From: Areca catechu
Lineage: Eukaryota; Streptophyta; Magnoliopsida; Arecales; Arecaceae
DNA length: 64,000 nt
Reading direction: 5' to 3'
Assembly: GCA_021397845.1 (NCBI GenBank)
Contig: CM038046.1
Span: 2,523,001-2,587,000, forward strand
Shown here: piece by piece, positions 1 through 7,385 of the stretch
Position numbering within the stretch: the first letter of the stretch is position 1
Layout of the letters: the number at the start of each line of letters is the position of its first letter
Notes under the pieces: generated by a model
Told to the model about the DNA's origin: nothing
Databases searched by the model: none
Seen by the model: the letters and a program-made list of their open reading frames with translations, nothing else
Translations under genes and position numbers: made by a program

Positions 1-149
1 ATCTTCCGGACTGAGCTCGATGCCGCAGGCTTTCTCAAGCCTTGCGCGGCCTGCTGAGCTGTGCTCCGGGCTTGCGTGGGCGAACAACACGGTTTCCGCA
101 CCGTTGCATGGAAGGAGAGGACCTCGTTGCATGGAGGAGGAAGGGGCTC
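1..149 (-). mobile_element. Tat-type Gypsy internal region, distal piece
   Basis: This short piece carries the same cytosine- and guanine-rich words (GTTGCATGGA, GGACCTCGTTGC, GGAGGAGGAAG) as the 91-bp tandem array at 5176-5418. It is the other half of that array, separated from it by the chromovirus at 150-5175. It belongs to the internal region of the minus-strand Gypsy element whose primer site lies at 5735-5751. No protein is recognisable here. Confidence 0.6.
145..149. other. Target-site duplication GGCTC (partner 5176-5180)
   Basis: GGCTC lies immediately left of the TGATG terminus at 150 and is repeated exactly at 5176-5180, right of the CATCA terminus. A 5-bp duplication is the usual footprint of Gypsy integrase. 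It shows that the whole 5026-bp palindromic-ended unit integrated as one piece. Confidence 0.8.
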
Positions 150-879
150 TGATGGGGGACATGTATCGAATGATGCATTTGAAGAATTAGATGGACTAAA
201 TGAAAATGAAATAGATAAACATGTAGCTATTCTACATAAAAGAAATAGAATTATATGAAAGGAACATAAGGAAAAGAACTAGACTAGAAAAGAATCTCTC
301 AAAGTAATTAAGAAGGGATCTTCGTGGTTAGGAAACCACACAGGTTAGGGCTAGCCTACTTTCCTATTTCAGATCTGAAAGAATTTTATAAAGATGGCAA
401 TCCGGCTATTAATAATCTGAAATTCAGAAAAGGGACACTCAAGTTGAAGTACTAAGAATAGCAAGGAGTTACTATAGATCTAAAGGCACCTTATTTATGA
501 TTCCTTGGCACAGTAGACCTTCACCTTGAAAACTAGGAGACCCGGGGATCCTGCATAGATACATAGTAAAATTAAAAGATTTAGGTGGAAGAATGGAGAA
601 ATGGAAGAGGAAATTAGGAATGGAAGAAATGGCTTAGATTTGGCTTTAAGTAGATCTCCTTTGGCGTCCTTTGCGTGAATCATCTTCAATTGTTGGCGTG
701 GAGAACTCCATTATAGATGACCTCTTTTGGAAGATGGGAAGGTTGAAATTGGAGAGGCTTGAAGAGGATTCTTCAAGGGTGGCCGAATGGGATTGGAAAA
801 GGGACTAGTAGCTTGTTTGGTTAAGTATCCTAGGTCTCACACCTACCTTCTCTCAAGGGTCTTTGGCTAGCAAAGGAAG
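150..879 (+). repeat. Left 730-bp inverted arm
   Basis: This stretch is the reverse complement of 4446-5175. By eye I find three substitutions (one near 330, two near 495-502) and no indel over 730 bp. In element orientation it is the distal part of the 3' LTR. The match stops at CAAAGGAAG; beyond it this copy continues as LTR sequence. Confidence 0.9.
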
Positions 880-1149
880 AAAGCTTTCTTAGAAAAAAAA
901 TTTCATTTCATTCATCCTCCAAGTTGGCATGACTTGTCTTCCAAGGTGGCATGGTTCTTTGATGATGTGGTGCTCCAAGTAGTTGGTGAAGTTGGTTGCA
1001 CTCATTCTTGCTTAATTGATGCCCAATGCAAGTAGATCTTTAACCCGACTCAATACAAAGCCAATTTAACTCTAATTGGACCCAAATTAAAATAAAATAG
1101 GACTCAATTATTCAAATAAAATAAATACATGACTCATAGACTTATTACA
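150..1149 (-). repeat. Chromovirus 3' LTR
   Basis: The LTR is read on the minus strand from TGTAATAAGT (1149) to CATCA (150), 1000 bp. The start is inferred from its place just downstream of the pol stop and from a similar TGTAATAAAG start in the chromovirus LTR at 17336-18680. The CATCA end is supported by the target duplication. Confidence 0.6.
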
Positions 1150-1161
1150 GGACTTAAATTT

Positions 1162-4100
1162 CTAGTCTTCTATCCATAAAGAACTTGGCATTAGCTGAAG
1201 CCTCTTCCTGAGCCTGGTGCCCGCACCAATTCTCCCCGGGTGGGAGGAACTCGACCTAGTCGAGTAAGGATCGGTTTGACTGTGGTATTTTTCTAATATA
1301 TCTGGGTCAATTTGTTGTAGATCCTCTCGGGTAATCCAGGAGTCTTCAGATTCCGGTCGACCGTGCCAACGAACCAGATAACGCTGATAACCCTTATTTC
1401 TAGTAGTAATCACTTGGTCATCTAAGATACATTCAATCTTGTCTCTCCGGTCTAGTGAAATTGCTGGTGGACACTCAGGTAGGGTTTCACTCTCAAAGGC
1501 AGGGTGAAGTTCAAAAGGCTCTCTCGGAATTAATGCCGGTTCTTTAAATTCTTTCAGATCAGAAACATTAAAAGTGGAGCTAATGCCATAATCAGGTGGT
1601 AACTCTAATACATATGCATTAGATCCTATTTTCTTAATTATTTTGAAAGGTCCAGCTCCCCGGGCATGCAATTTCTTCATAGTTCCCGGTGGAAACCTTT
1701 CAGGTCTAAGTTTTATCATGACAGAGTCCCCTTCATTAAATTCCTTTATCCGTTTATGTGAATCAGCCACATGCTTATAAACTTCATTACTCATTTGAAT
1801 TTTCTTACTAATTTCCTTATGTAATTCTTTAAGATGCTGTGCATATGACTCGGCAGACTCAGATACACGTGCGTGTGTGGGTAATGGGATAAGGTCGATA
1901 GGTCTTCTAGGTCTGTAACCATGGACAATCTCAAAGGGACTTCTACCAGTAGACCTATTGACCGAGCTGTTGTATGCGAACTCAGCACGAGGTAAAAGTA
2001 AATCCCAATTTCCCAGATTCTCTCCAACAAGGCACCTTAATAAGTTCCCTAGACTTCTATTTACAACTTCAGTTTGTCCATCAGTCTGAGGGTGATAAGC
2101 AGTTGAGAATTTTAGTTTTGTTCCTAGTAGGTGCCAAAGAGTTTTCCAAAAATAGCTTGTGAAATGGACATCCCTATCTGAAACAATGGTTTTAGGTAAC
2201 CCATGTAACTTGACTACTTGATCGAGAAAAAGCTTGGCTACCCTGGAGGCATCAAAAGTTTGGGAACAGGGTATAAAATGGGCCATTTTCGAAAATCTAT
2301 CGACCACTACAAAGATTGAATCGTGTTTTCTAAGGGTCTTGGGCAGTCCTAAAACGAAGTCCATGCTAAGATCCTGCCATGGACAATCCGGTACAGGTAA
2401 AGGAGTGTATAACCCGGTGTTTTGTCTCTGATGTTTGGCAACCGCACATGTCCTACATCGGGCAACAATATTGGCTACTTGTCTCTTAAGGCCTGGCCAG
2501 TAAAATTTCTCCTCAATTATCAATATGGTCTTGTTTCTTCCAAAATGGCCAGCCAAACCTCCAGCATGGGTTTCCCAAATTAGAAAATCTCTCAAGGAAG
2601 TCTTCGGAACACAAAGCTTGTTTTCCTTAAATAGATAATCATCTAAAAGGGTGTACTCACTGTGGTCACTAGATGGTCCTAATTTCAGAGCTTGGTAAGC
2701 TTCACTAAAGTCTGGACAATTATCATACTCATCCGTAAGTCTTTCAAATCCAACGACTTCAGTGCTAATCGAGTTCAGAAGCAGGGCTCTACGACTTAAT
2801 GCATCGGCCACCTTATTCTCAGTTCCAGCACGATGTCTTAGGACAAACGTGTAGGCCTGGATGTATTCGACCCACTTGGCATGCCTAGGATTCAGCTTTT
2901 TCTGGGAACTAAGGAATCTAAGGGCCTCGTGATCAGAAAACAGGACAAATTCATGCGGTAGTAGATAGTGCCTCCAATACCTTAAAGCTTGCACTACCGC
3001 ATAGAGCTCTTTATCATAGGTGGAATACTTAAGCTTGGCTTCATTTAATTTTTCACTAAAGAAAGCTATGGGATGGCTCTCTTGGCTTAAAACTCCACCT
3101 ATTCCAACTCCAGATGCATCACAAGCAACCTCAAAAATCTTGGAAAAATCAGGCAATCTTAAGATAGGTGCTTGTGTCATTTTCTTCTTAACATCTAGGA
3201 AGGCCCTATCAGCAGCTTTTGTCCATTCAAATTGGCCTTTCCTAATGCAATCTGTGATTGGCGCAACTATGGTACTAAACCCTCGAATGAATCTTCTATA
3301 AAAAGTAGCTAGGCCATGAAAACTTCGTACTTCATGAATACTTTTTGGCACTGGCCACTCAACAATTGATTTGATCTTTTCAGGGTTAGCAGAAACTCCG
3401 TCAGGTGTGACAACAAAACCTAGAAAAATGACTCTATGGGTAAAAAAGTCACATTTCTTAAGGTTTGCAAAGAGATTATTTTCCCTAAGAGCTAAACAGA
3501 CTTGATTCAAGTGGTCCAAATGGTCCTTCTGGGTCCTGCTATATATAAGAATGTCGTCGAAGTAAACTACGACAAACTTTCCTATAAATAATCGTAGGAC
3601 TTGATTCATAATCCGCATAAAGGTACTAGGAGCATTGGACAGTCCAAAAGGCATTACTACCCACTCAAAAAGACCCTCCTTGGTCTTGAATGCAGTCTTC
3701 CACTCATCCCCTGGTCTAATCCTAACCTGATGATAGCCACTTTTAAGGTCAATCTTTGAAAATATTGTTGCTCCGGCCATCATATCTAACATGTCATCCA
3801 AACGGGGTATGGGAAACCTATATTTCACTGTGATCTTATTAATGGCACGACTATCAACGCACATCCTCCAAGTGCCATCTTTCTTAGGGGTCAGTAATGC
3901 TGGTACTGCACAGGGACTCAAACTCTCTCTAATAAATCCTTTCCTAAGGAGATCCCCTACTTGTCTTTGTAACTCTAAATGTTCGGTAGGGTTCATCCTA
4001 TAGTGTGGAAGGTTGGGTAGGGTGGCTCCTGGGACCAAGTCAATGGCATGCTGGATGTCCCTAAGTGGTGGAAGCTGGTCAGGTAGGTCATCTGGAAATA

Positions 4101-4446
4101 TATCCTTAAAGTCTTCTAACACTTTAGCCACTTCCTGAGGGCGTTCTTTTTGGGAAGGCTCCTGAATTTCCTTAGTGGTTAAAATCCAAACATGTGTACC
4201 CTCAGTGAGTTCTTTCTCAATTTCCTTTTCAGTGATCAAATTGACTCCCGTTTTCTTTTCCTTTAGGTGGCTTGATCCTCTCTTAATAGTGTCCTTAGGT
4301 GGTGTTGGGTTAATCACAAACTTCTTTCCTAGGTGCATGAATGAGCAAGAATTTGATCGGCCGTATAGGGTTGCATCATGGTCAAATAACCAGGGTCGAC
4401 CTAGGATGATACTGCTCACTCCCATTGGTAAGACATCACACCACAC
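1162..4446 (-). CDS. Chromovirus Pol (partial protease, RT, RNase H, integrase, chromodomain)
   Basis: An uninterrupted frame of about 1094 codons. It opens inside the end of the aspartic protease domain (VWCDVLPM, then LLGRPW-like ILGRPWLF). Next come reverse transcriptase with the catalytic YFDDILIYS, RNase H (TYDKELYAVV, SDHEALRFL), and integrase with an HHCC zinc finger (GHFGRNKT ... CRTCAVAKH) and core (LSMDFVLGLP, SDRDVHFTSYFW). A chromodomain closes the protein (YLVRWHGRPESEDSWI). The enzyme set copies element RNA into DNA and integrates it, and the chromodomain directs insertion to chromatin marks. The upstream frame runs into the inverted arm, so gag, the protease active site and the natural start are absent. 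The first in-frame start-like codon is GTG at 4446, which is not a credible plant start. This is a decapitated gene with intact downstream domains. Confidence 0.9.
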   Translation of the reverse strand: MWCDVLPMGVSSIILGRPWLFDHDATLYGRSNSCSFMHLGKKFVINPTPPKDTIKRGSSHLKEKKTGVNLITEKEIEKELTEGTHVWILTTKEIQEPSQKERPQEVAKVLEDFKDIFPDDLPDQLPPLRDIQHAIDLVPGATLPNLPHYRMNPTEHLELQRQVGDLLRKGFIRESLSPCAVPALLTPKKDGTWRMCVDSRAINKITVKYRFPIPRLDDMLDMMAGATIFSKIDLKSGYHQVRIRPGDEWKTAFKTKEGLFEWVVMPFGLSNAPSTFMRIMNQVLRLFIGKFVVVYFDDILIYSRTQKDHLDHLNQVCLALRENNLFANLKKCDFFTHRVIFLGFVVTPDGVSANPEKIKSIVEWPVPKSIHEVRSFHGLATFYRRFIRGFSTIVAPITDCIRKGQFEWTKAADRAFLDVKKKMTQAPILRLPDFSKIFEVACDASGVGIGGVLSQESHPIAFFSEKLNEAKLKYSTYDKELYAVVQALRYWRHYLLPHEFVLFSDHEALRFLSSQKKLNPRHAKWVEYIQAYTFVLRHRAGTENKVADALSRRALLLNSISTEVVGFERLTDEYDNCPDFSEAYQALKLGPSSDHSEYTLLDDYLFKENKLCVPKTSLRDFLIWETHAGGLAGHFGRNKTILIIEEKFYWPGLKRQVANIVARCRTCAVAKHQRQNTGLYTPLPVPDCPWQDLSMDFVLGLPKTLRKHDSIFVVVDRFSKMAHFIPCSQTFDASRVAKLFLDQVVKLHGLPKTIVSDRDVHFTSYFWKTLWHLLGTKLKFSTAYHPQTDGQTEVVNRSLGNLLRCLVGENLGNWDLLLPRAEFAYNSSVNRSTGRSPFEIVHGYRPRRPIDLIPLPTHARVSESAESYAQHLKELHKEISKKIQMSNEVYKHVADSHKRIKEFNEGDSVMIKLRPERFPPGTMKKLHARGAGPFKIIKKIGSNAYVLELPPDYGISSTFNVSDLKEFKEPALIPREPFELHPAFESETLPECPPAISLDRRDKIECILDDQVITTRNKGYQRYLVRWHGRPESEDSWITREDLQQIDPDILEKYHSQTDPYSTRSSSSHPGRIGAGTRLRKRLQLMPSSLWIED

Positions 4447-5175
4447 TTCCTTTGCTAGCCAAAGACCCTTGAGAGAAGGTAGGTGTGAGACCTAGGATAC
4501 TTAACCAAACAAGCTACTAGTCCCTTTTCCAATCCCATTCGGCCACCCTTGAAGAATCCTCTTCAAGCCTCTCCAATTTCAACCTTCCCATCTTCCAAAA
4601 GAGGTCATCTATAATGGAGTTCTCCACGCCAACAATTGAAGATGATTCACGCAAAGGACGCCAAAGGAGATCTACTTAAAGCCAAATCTAAGCCATTTCT
4701 TCCATTCCTAATTTCCTCTTCCATTTCTCCATTCTTCCACCTAAATCTTTTAATTTTACTATGTATCTATGCAGGATCCCCGGGTCTCCTAGTTTTCAAG
4801 GTGAAGGTCTACTGTGCCAAGGAATTATAAACAAGGTGCCTTTAGATCTATAGTAACTCCTTGCTATTCTTAGTACTTCAACTTGAGTGTCCCTTTTCTG
4901 AATTTCAGATTATTAATAGCCGGATTGCCATCTTTATAAAATTCTTTCAGATCTGAAATAGGAAAGTAGGCTAGCCCTAACCTGTGTGGTTTCCTAACCT
5001 CGAAGATCCCTTCTTAATTACTTTGAGAGATTCTTTTCTAGTCTAGTTCTTTTCCTTATGTTCCTTTCATATAATTCTATTTCTTTTATGTAGAATAGCT
5101 ACATGTTTATCTATTTCATTTTCATTTAGTCCATCTAATTCTTCAAATGCATCATTCGATACATGTCCCCCATCA
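4446..5175 (-). repeat. Right 730-bp inverted arm
   Basis: Inverted copy of 150-879, occupying the position of the 5' LTR. Its inner edge meets pol at GGAAG|TGTGG. The element's own LTR reads GGAAG|AAAGC at the matching point, so the junction shares GGAAG on both sides, as expected for a microhomology template switch. Confidence 0.9.
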
Positions 5176-5418
5176 GGCTCCTGCTGCATGAGGGAGTGTG
5201 CTCCGTTGCATGGGAGCAAACTCCGTTGCATGGATGGAGAGGACCTCGTTGCATGGAGGAGGAAGAGGCTCCTGCTGCATGAGGGAGTGTGCTCCGTTGC
5301 ATGGGAGCAAACTCCGTTGCATGGATGGAGAGGACCTCGTTGCATGGAGGAGGAAGAGGCTCCTGATGCATGAGGGAGTGTGCTCCGTTGCATGGGAGCA
5401 AACTCCGTTGCGTGGATT
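5176..5418. repeat. 91-bp tandem repeat, about 2.7 copies
   Basis: Copies start at 5176, 5267 and 5358 (GGCTCCTG...), with a period of 91 bp. Each contains repeats of CGTTGCATGG and GGAGGAGGAAGAG. The copies are nearly identical. A further fragment lies at 100-149 on the other side of the inserted chromovirus. The array lies in the 5' internal region of a Tat element. Overlapping open frames here are by-products of the repeat. Confidence 0.85.
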
Positions 5419-5734
5419 TCTTTCTCCTTCAAGACGGCCAGACCCTCTCTTCTTTTTCCCTTCTTCTCTCCTCTCCTCTTTTTTCTTCTTGGTGGGGCTC
5501 TTGGATGGTGGTACCGCCGGGAGGTGGCTCCATCCTTGGCTTAAAGCCAGGCGCCCCGTCAAGGGTGGCGATGCACCCTCACAGCGCGAGATTTTTTTTG
5601 GTCGAGACCGCTCCTTGGAGCCTCGAGAGAGAGGGAGAAATTCCTGTGCCCCCATCCCCGTGCCCCCGGTCTGCCCCCCAGGGACTAAAGACAAAGGTGG
5701 AAAACCTTATTGAGGAGCAAGGATCTGCCCCCCC
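5419..5734 (-). other. Tat-type Gypsy leader / possible gag start
   Basis: On the minus strand this follows the primer site at 5735-5751, so it is the element leader and perhaps the start of gag. An open frame starts near 5694 (MSLVPGGQTGG) and runs through lysine- and glutamate-rich sequence into the 91-bp array. I cannot match it to a known Gag motif, so I do not call a protein. Confidence 0.4.
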
Positions 5735-5751
5735 TACCTGGCGCGCCAAAC
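5735..5751 (-). promoter_or_regulatory. Gypsy primer-binding site
   Basis: On the minus strand the LTR end CAACA is followed by GTTTGGCGCGCCAGG, which resembles the tRNA-complementary primer site of Tat-type Gypsy elements. This fixes the LTR at 5752 and up as a 5' LTR read on the minus strand, with the internal region toward position 1. Confidence 0.6.
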
Positions 5752-5814
5752 TGTTGCCGCCTGGATCGCCGTGGCCGGTAGCTCTGGCGTGGCCTAGGTG
5801 CGTGGACTCCGTGC
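5751..5814 (+). repeat. 64-bp perfect inverted repeat, left copy
   Basis: CTGTTGCCGCCTGG... through GTGGACTCCGTGC is identical to the reverse complement of 7013-7076. It is the U5 end of a Tat-type LTR. A perfect match over 64 bp means that the duplication is recent compared with the surrounding decay. Confidence 0.9.
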
Positions 5815-6148
5815 AGCGTCACCGGGCTCGTTGGTCGGAGACGATCAAGGGGAACATAGTCGTAGTTGGGATGAAAGGGGCTTGGTACTGTCATGGCCCT
5901 CCTGTGGGCCTCTTCGGTGAGGGAGTAATCTTCCTACTTATCGTCCCTCCGCCGGGCGATACCTGCAAAACAGGGGAGACCTGCGCCGGGGACTCCGGCA
6001 AAGGCACTCCGACGATCAAGTCAGTGGGACGATCGAAGGAGATAAGAGACCTCTGAGACGGAGAGCTTGGGGGACTCTCCGCTCCCAGAGGGTGATGGAT
6101 CATACCAGAATGAAGAGAGTCCGTCCTTTCTTACCTCCTCCCGCTGCT

Positions 6149-6157
6149 CTTATATAG
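6149..6157 (-). promoter_or_regulatory. Probable LTR TATA box
   Basis: CTATATAAGAG is read on the minus strand about 400 bp before the LTR end. The homologous LTRs have TATA boxes at a comparable place (21319-21325 plus strand; about 53535 minus strand). Confidence 0.5.
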
Positions 6158-7012
6158 ATGAGCGGCTCTTGGTGTTCAGAGGGGCACGTTCTTCTTGGCA
6201 TAGGCCTGTGAAGCCTCTGCAGGCCTAGGAGGCTTAGGCAGGCTGGTCAGCTTCCCCTTTCTTGATGGCTCAGAAGATTTGGCAGAGGAGCCCAGCGCCT
6301 CGAGTGTGGCACCATTCACTAGTTAGTGCAATCAGTAGCTTAGGGAACTTAAACGCGTACCTCTCTTTGCAGGCGGCGTGTCAGGCGGCGCGTCCAGGAC
6401 CCACGTGGAGGGGGATCCATGGAAAGAGTGCCGGGCCCATACGGATGGGTTCTTCGGGAAACGTGCCGGGCTCACATGAGTGAGACCGATCCGAGTGGCG
6501 CTCCCAGTGGTCGAGTCCGGGATGCCGCTTCAAGATATCATGCGGGCACGCGGACCGAGAGAAGGCCCGCGTGAAGGCCCGCCACAGGGACATGCCGAAC
6601 TGGGCGCGTGAGATGGGCGAAGCCGGAGGAGGGCAGGTCGCGCCCTAGTGCGGGCGGAAGCATGCGGGCACGCCAAAGGGAACCGGGCCGGCCGCTGCGC
6701 CGTGGGCGAGGGTGGAGCCGGACAGGAGCTCGGAGTGCCGCAGGCGGAGGCGGAGCTGGCCGGGCGTGTCCGTGCCGGGCTAGGCGCGGGCAATCGAGCC
6801 GGCACGGCCGAACTGGGCACTCCCTGCCGGGACGGGCAGCTGAGCTGGAGAGATCGGACGGAGCGGGGTACGCTGCCCTGGGCGAGATCAGGCCGAGCTG
6901 GACCCGGAGCATGGCGTCGCCGAGCCGGAGCCGCGCGGAGGCGAGCCAGGCCGTCAGCGAGGCGCTGCTGGGTCGCCACTCGAGCCGGACCCGCTGCCGG
7001 GCCGGAGCAGGA

Positions 7013-7076
7013 GCACGGAGTCCACGCACCTAGGCCACGCCAGAGCTACCGGCCACGGCGATCCAGGCGGCAACAG
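7013..7076 (-). repeat. 64-bp perfect inverted repeat, right copy
   Basis: Reverse complement of 5751-5814. It ends GGCGGCAACAG. It is not followed by a primer site or by internal sequence of the element, so it is a displaced U5 end. Confidence 0.9.
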
Positions 7077-7385
7077 CAGGGACTTCAAGTTTGTAGAAGA
7101 TTCAAGGACGGCGAGAGATTCTTGAACGTGGGAAATGGAAGCCGAGTTCTAGTTCTGGCGTTGGGAGTCCTTAAACTTGTTTTTGAGTCATGTACTGTCA
7201 TTTTGAATGAGTGTCATTTTTGTCCTTCTTTCATTTTGAATGTCATTTCTGTAGGCTAGTTGGCCATGTATGGTTATGAACTATTAATAAAGAATGACAG
7301 TTGCAAAATCATTTTGAATGATTCTGTTATTTTGAATGGACAAATGCGTGATGACATTTATGTACTGTTATGACCTGTTAGTATA
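7077..7385. other. Unassigned spacer
   Basis: No gene seen. The sequence repeats the phrase CATTTTGAATG several times between 7195 and 7325. It links the Tat LTR to the truncated Copia element and may include the eroded 5' part of that Copia element. Confidence 0.4.

Larger units (their letters stand above)
150..5175 (-). mobile_element. Young chromovirus (Gypsy) with inverted termini
   Basis: A 5026-bp insertion bounded by TGATG...CATCA and a 5-bp GGCTC target duplication. Reading on the minus strand it holds, in order, a 730-bp arm, a pol gene that begins inside the protease region, and a 1000-bp 3' LTR. The 5' arm is not a direct copy of the LTR. It is the reverse complement of the last 730 bp of the 3' LTR. 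Gag and most of the protease are missing. The uninterrupted pol frame and three substitutions in 730 bp of arm argue for a recent insertion. The chromodomain at the pol C-terminus and the integrase style point to the Galadriel/CRM/Reina side of chromoviruses; the exact lineage is inferred. Confidence 0.85.
5752..7076 (-). repeat. Tat-type 5' LTR with inverted 64-bp cap
   Basis: The U5 end at 5752-5830 matches the U5 ends of the LTRs at 21636-21668 and 53152-53230 (words such as GAGCTACCGGCCACGG and AGGCGGCAACA). A TATA box lies near 6149-6157 on the minus strand. The part above about 6380 is very rich in G and C, with repeated CCGGGC and GCCGGA words, probably an expanded U3. The expected TGATGTGG start of this LTR family is absent. 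Instead the far end (7013-7076) is an inverted copy of the U5 end. Long open frames on both strands in 6530-7260 are composition artefacts. Confidence 0.55.

Noticed and set aside
150..879. Arms as terminal inverted repeats of a DNA transposon that captured pol
   Set aside because: TG...CA ends, a 5-bp duplication and continuation of the left arm into LTR sequence fit a retroelement better; no transposase signature fits.
5370..6056. 228-codon plus-strand frame
   Set aside because: It crosses the primer site and LTR boundary of a minus-strand retroelement, so it is not a gene.
6530..7260. Several long overlapping open frames on both strands
   Set aside because: They reflect high GC content and repeated words in a retroelement U3; no domain, no codon signal and mutually exclusive frames.
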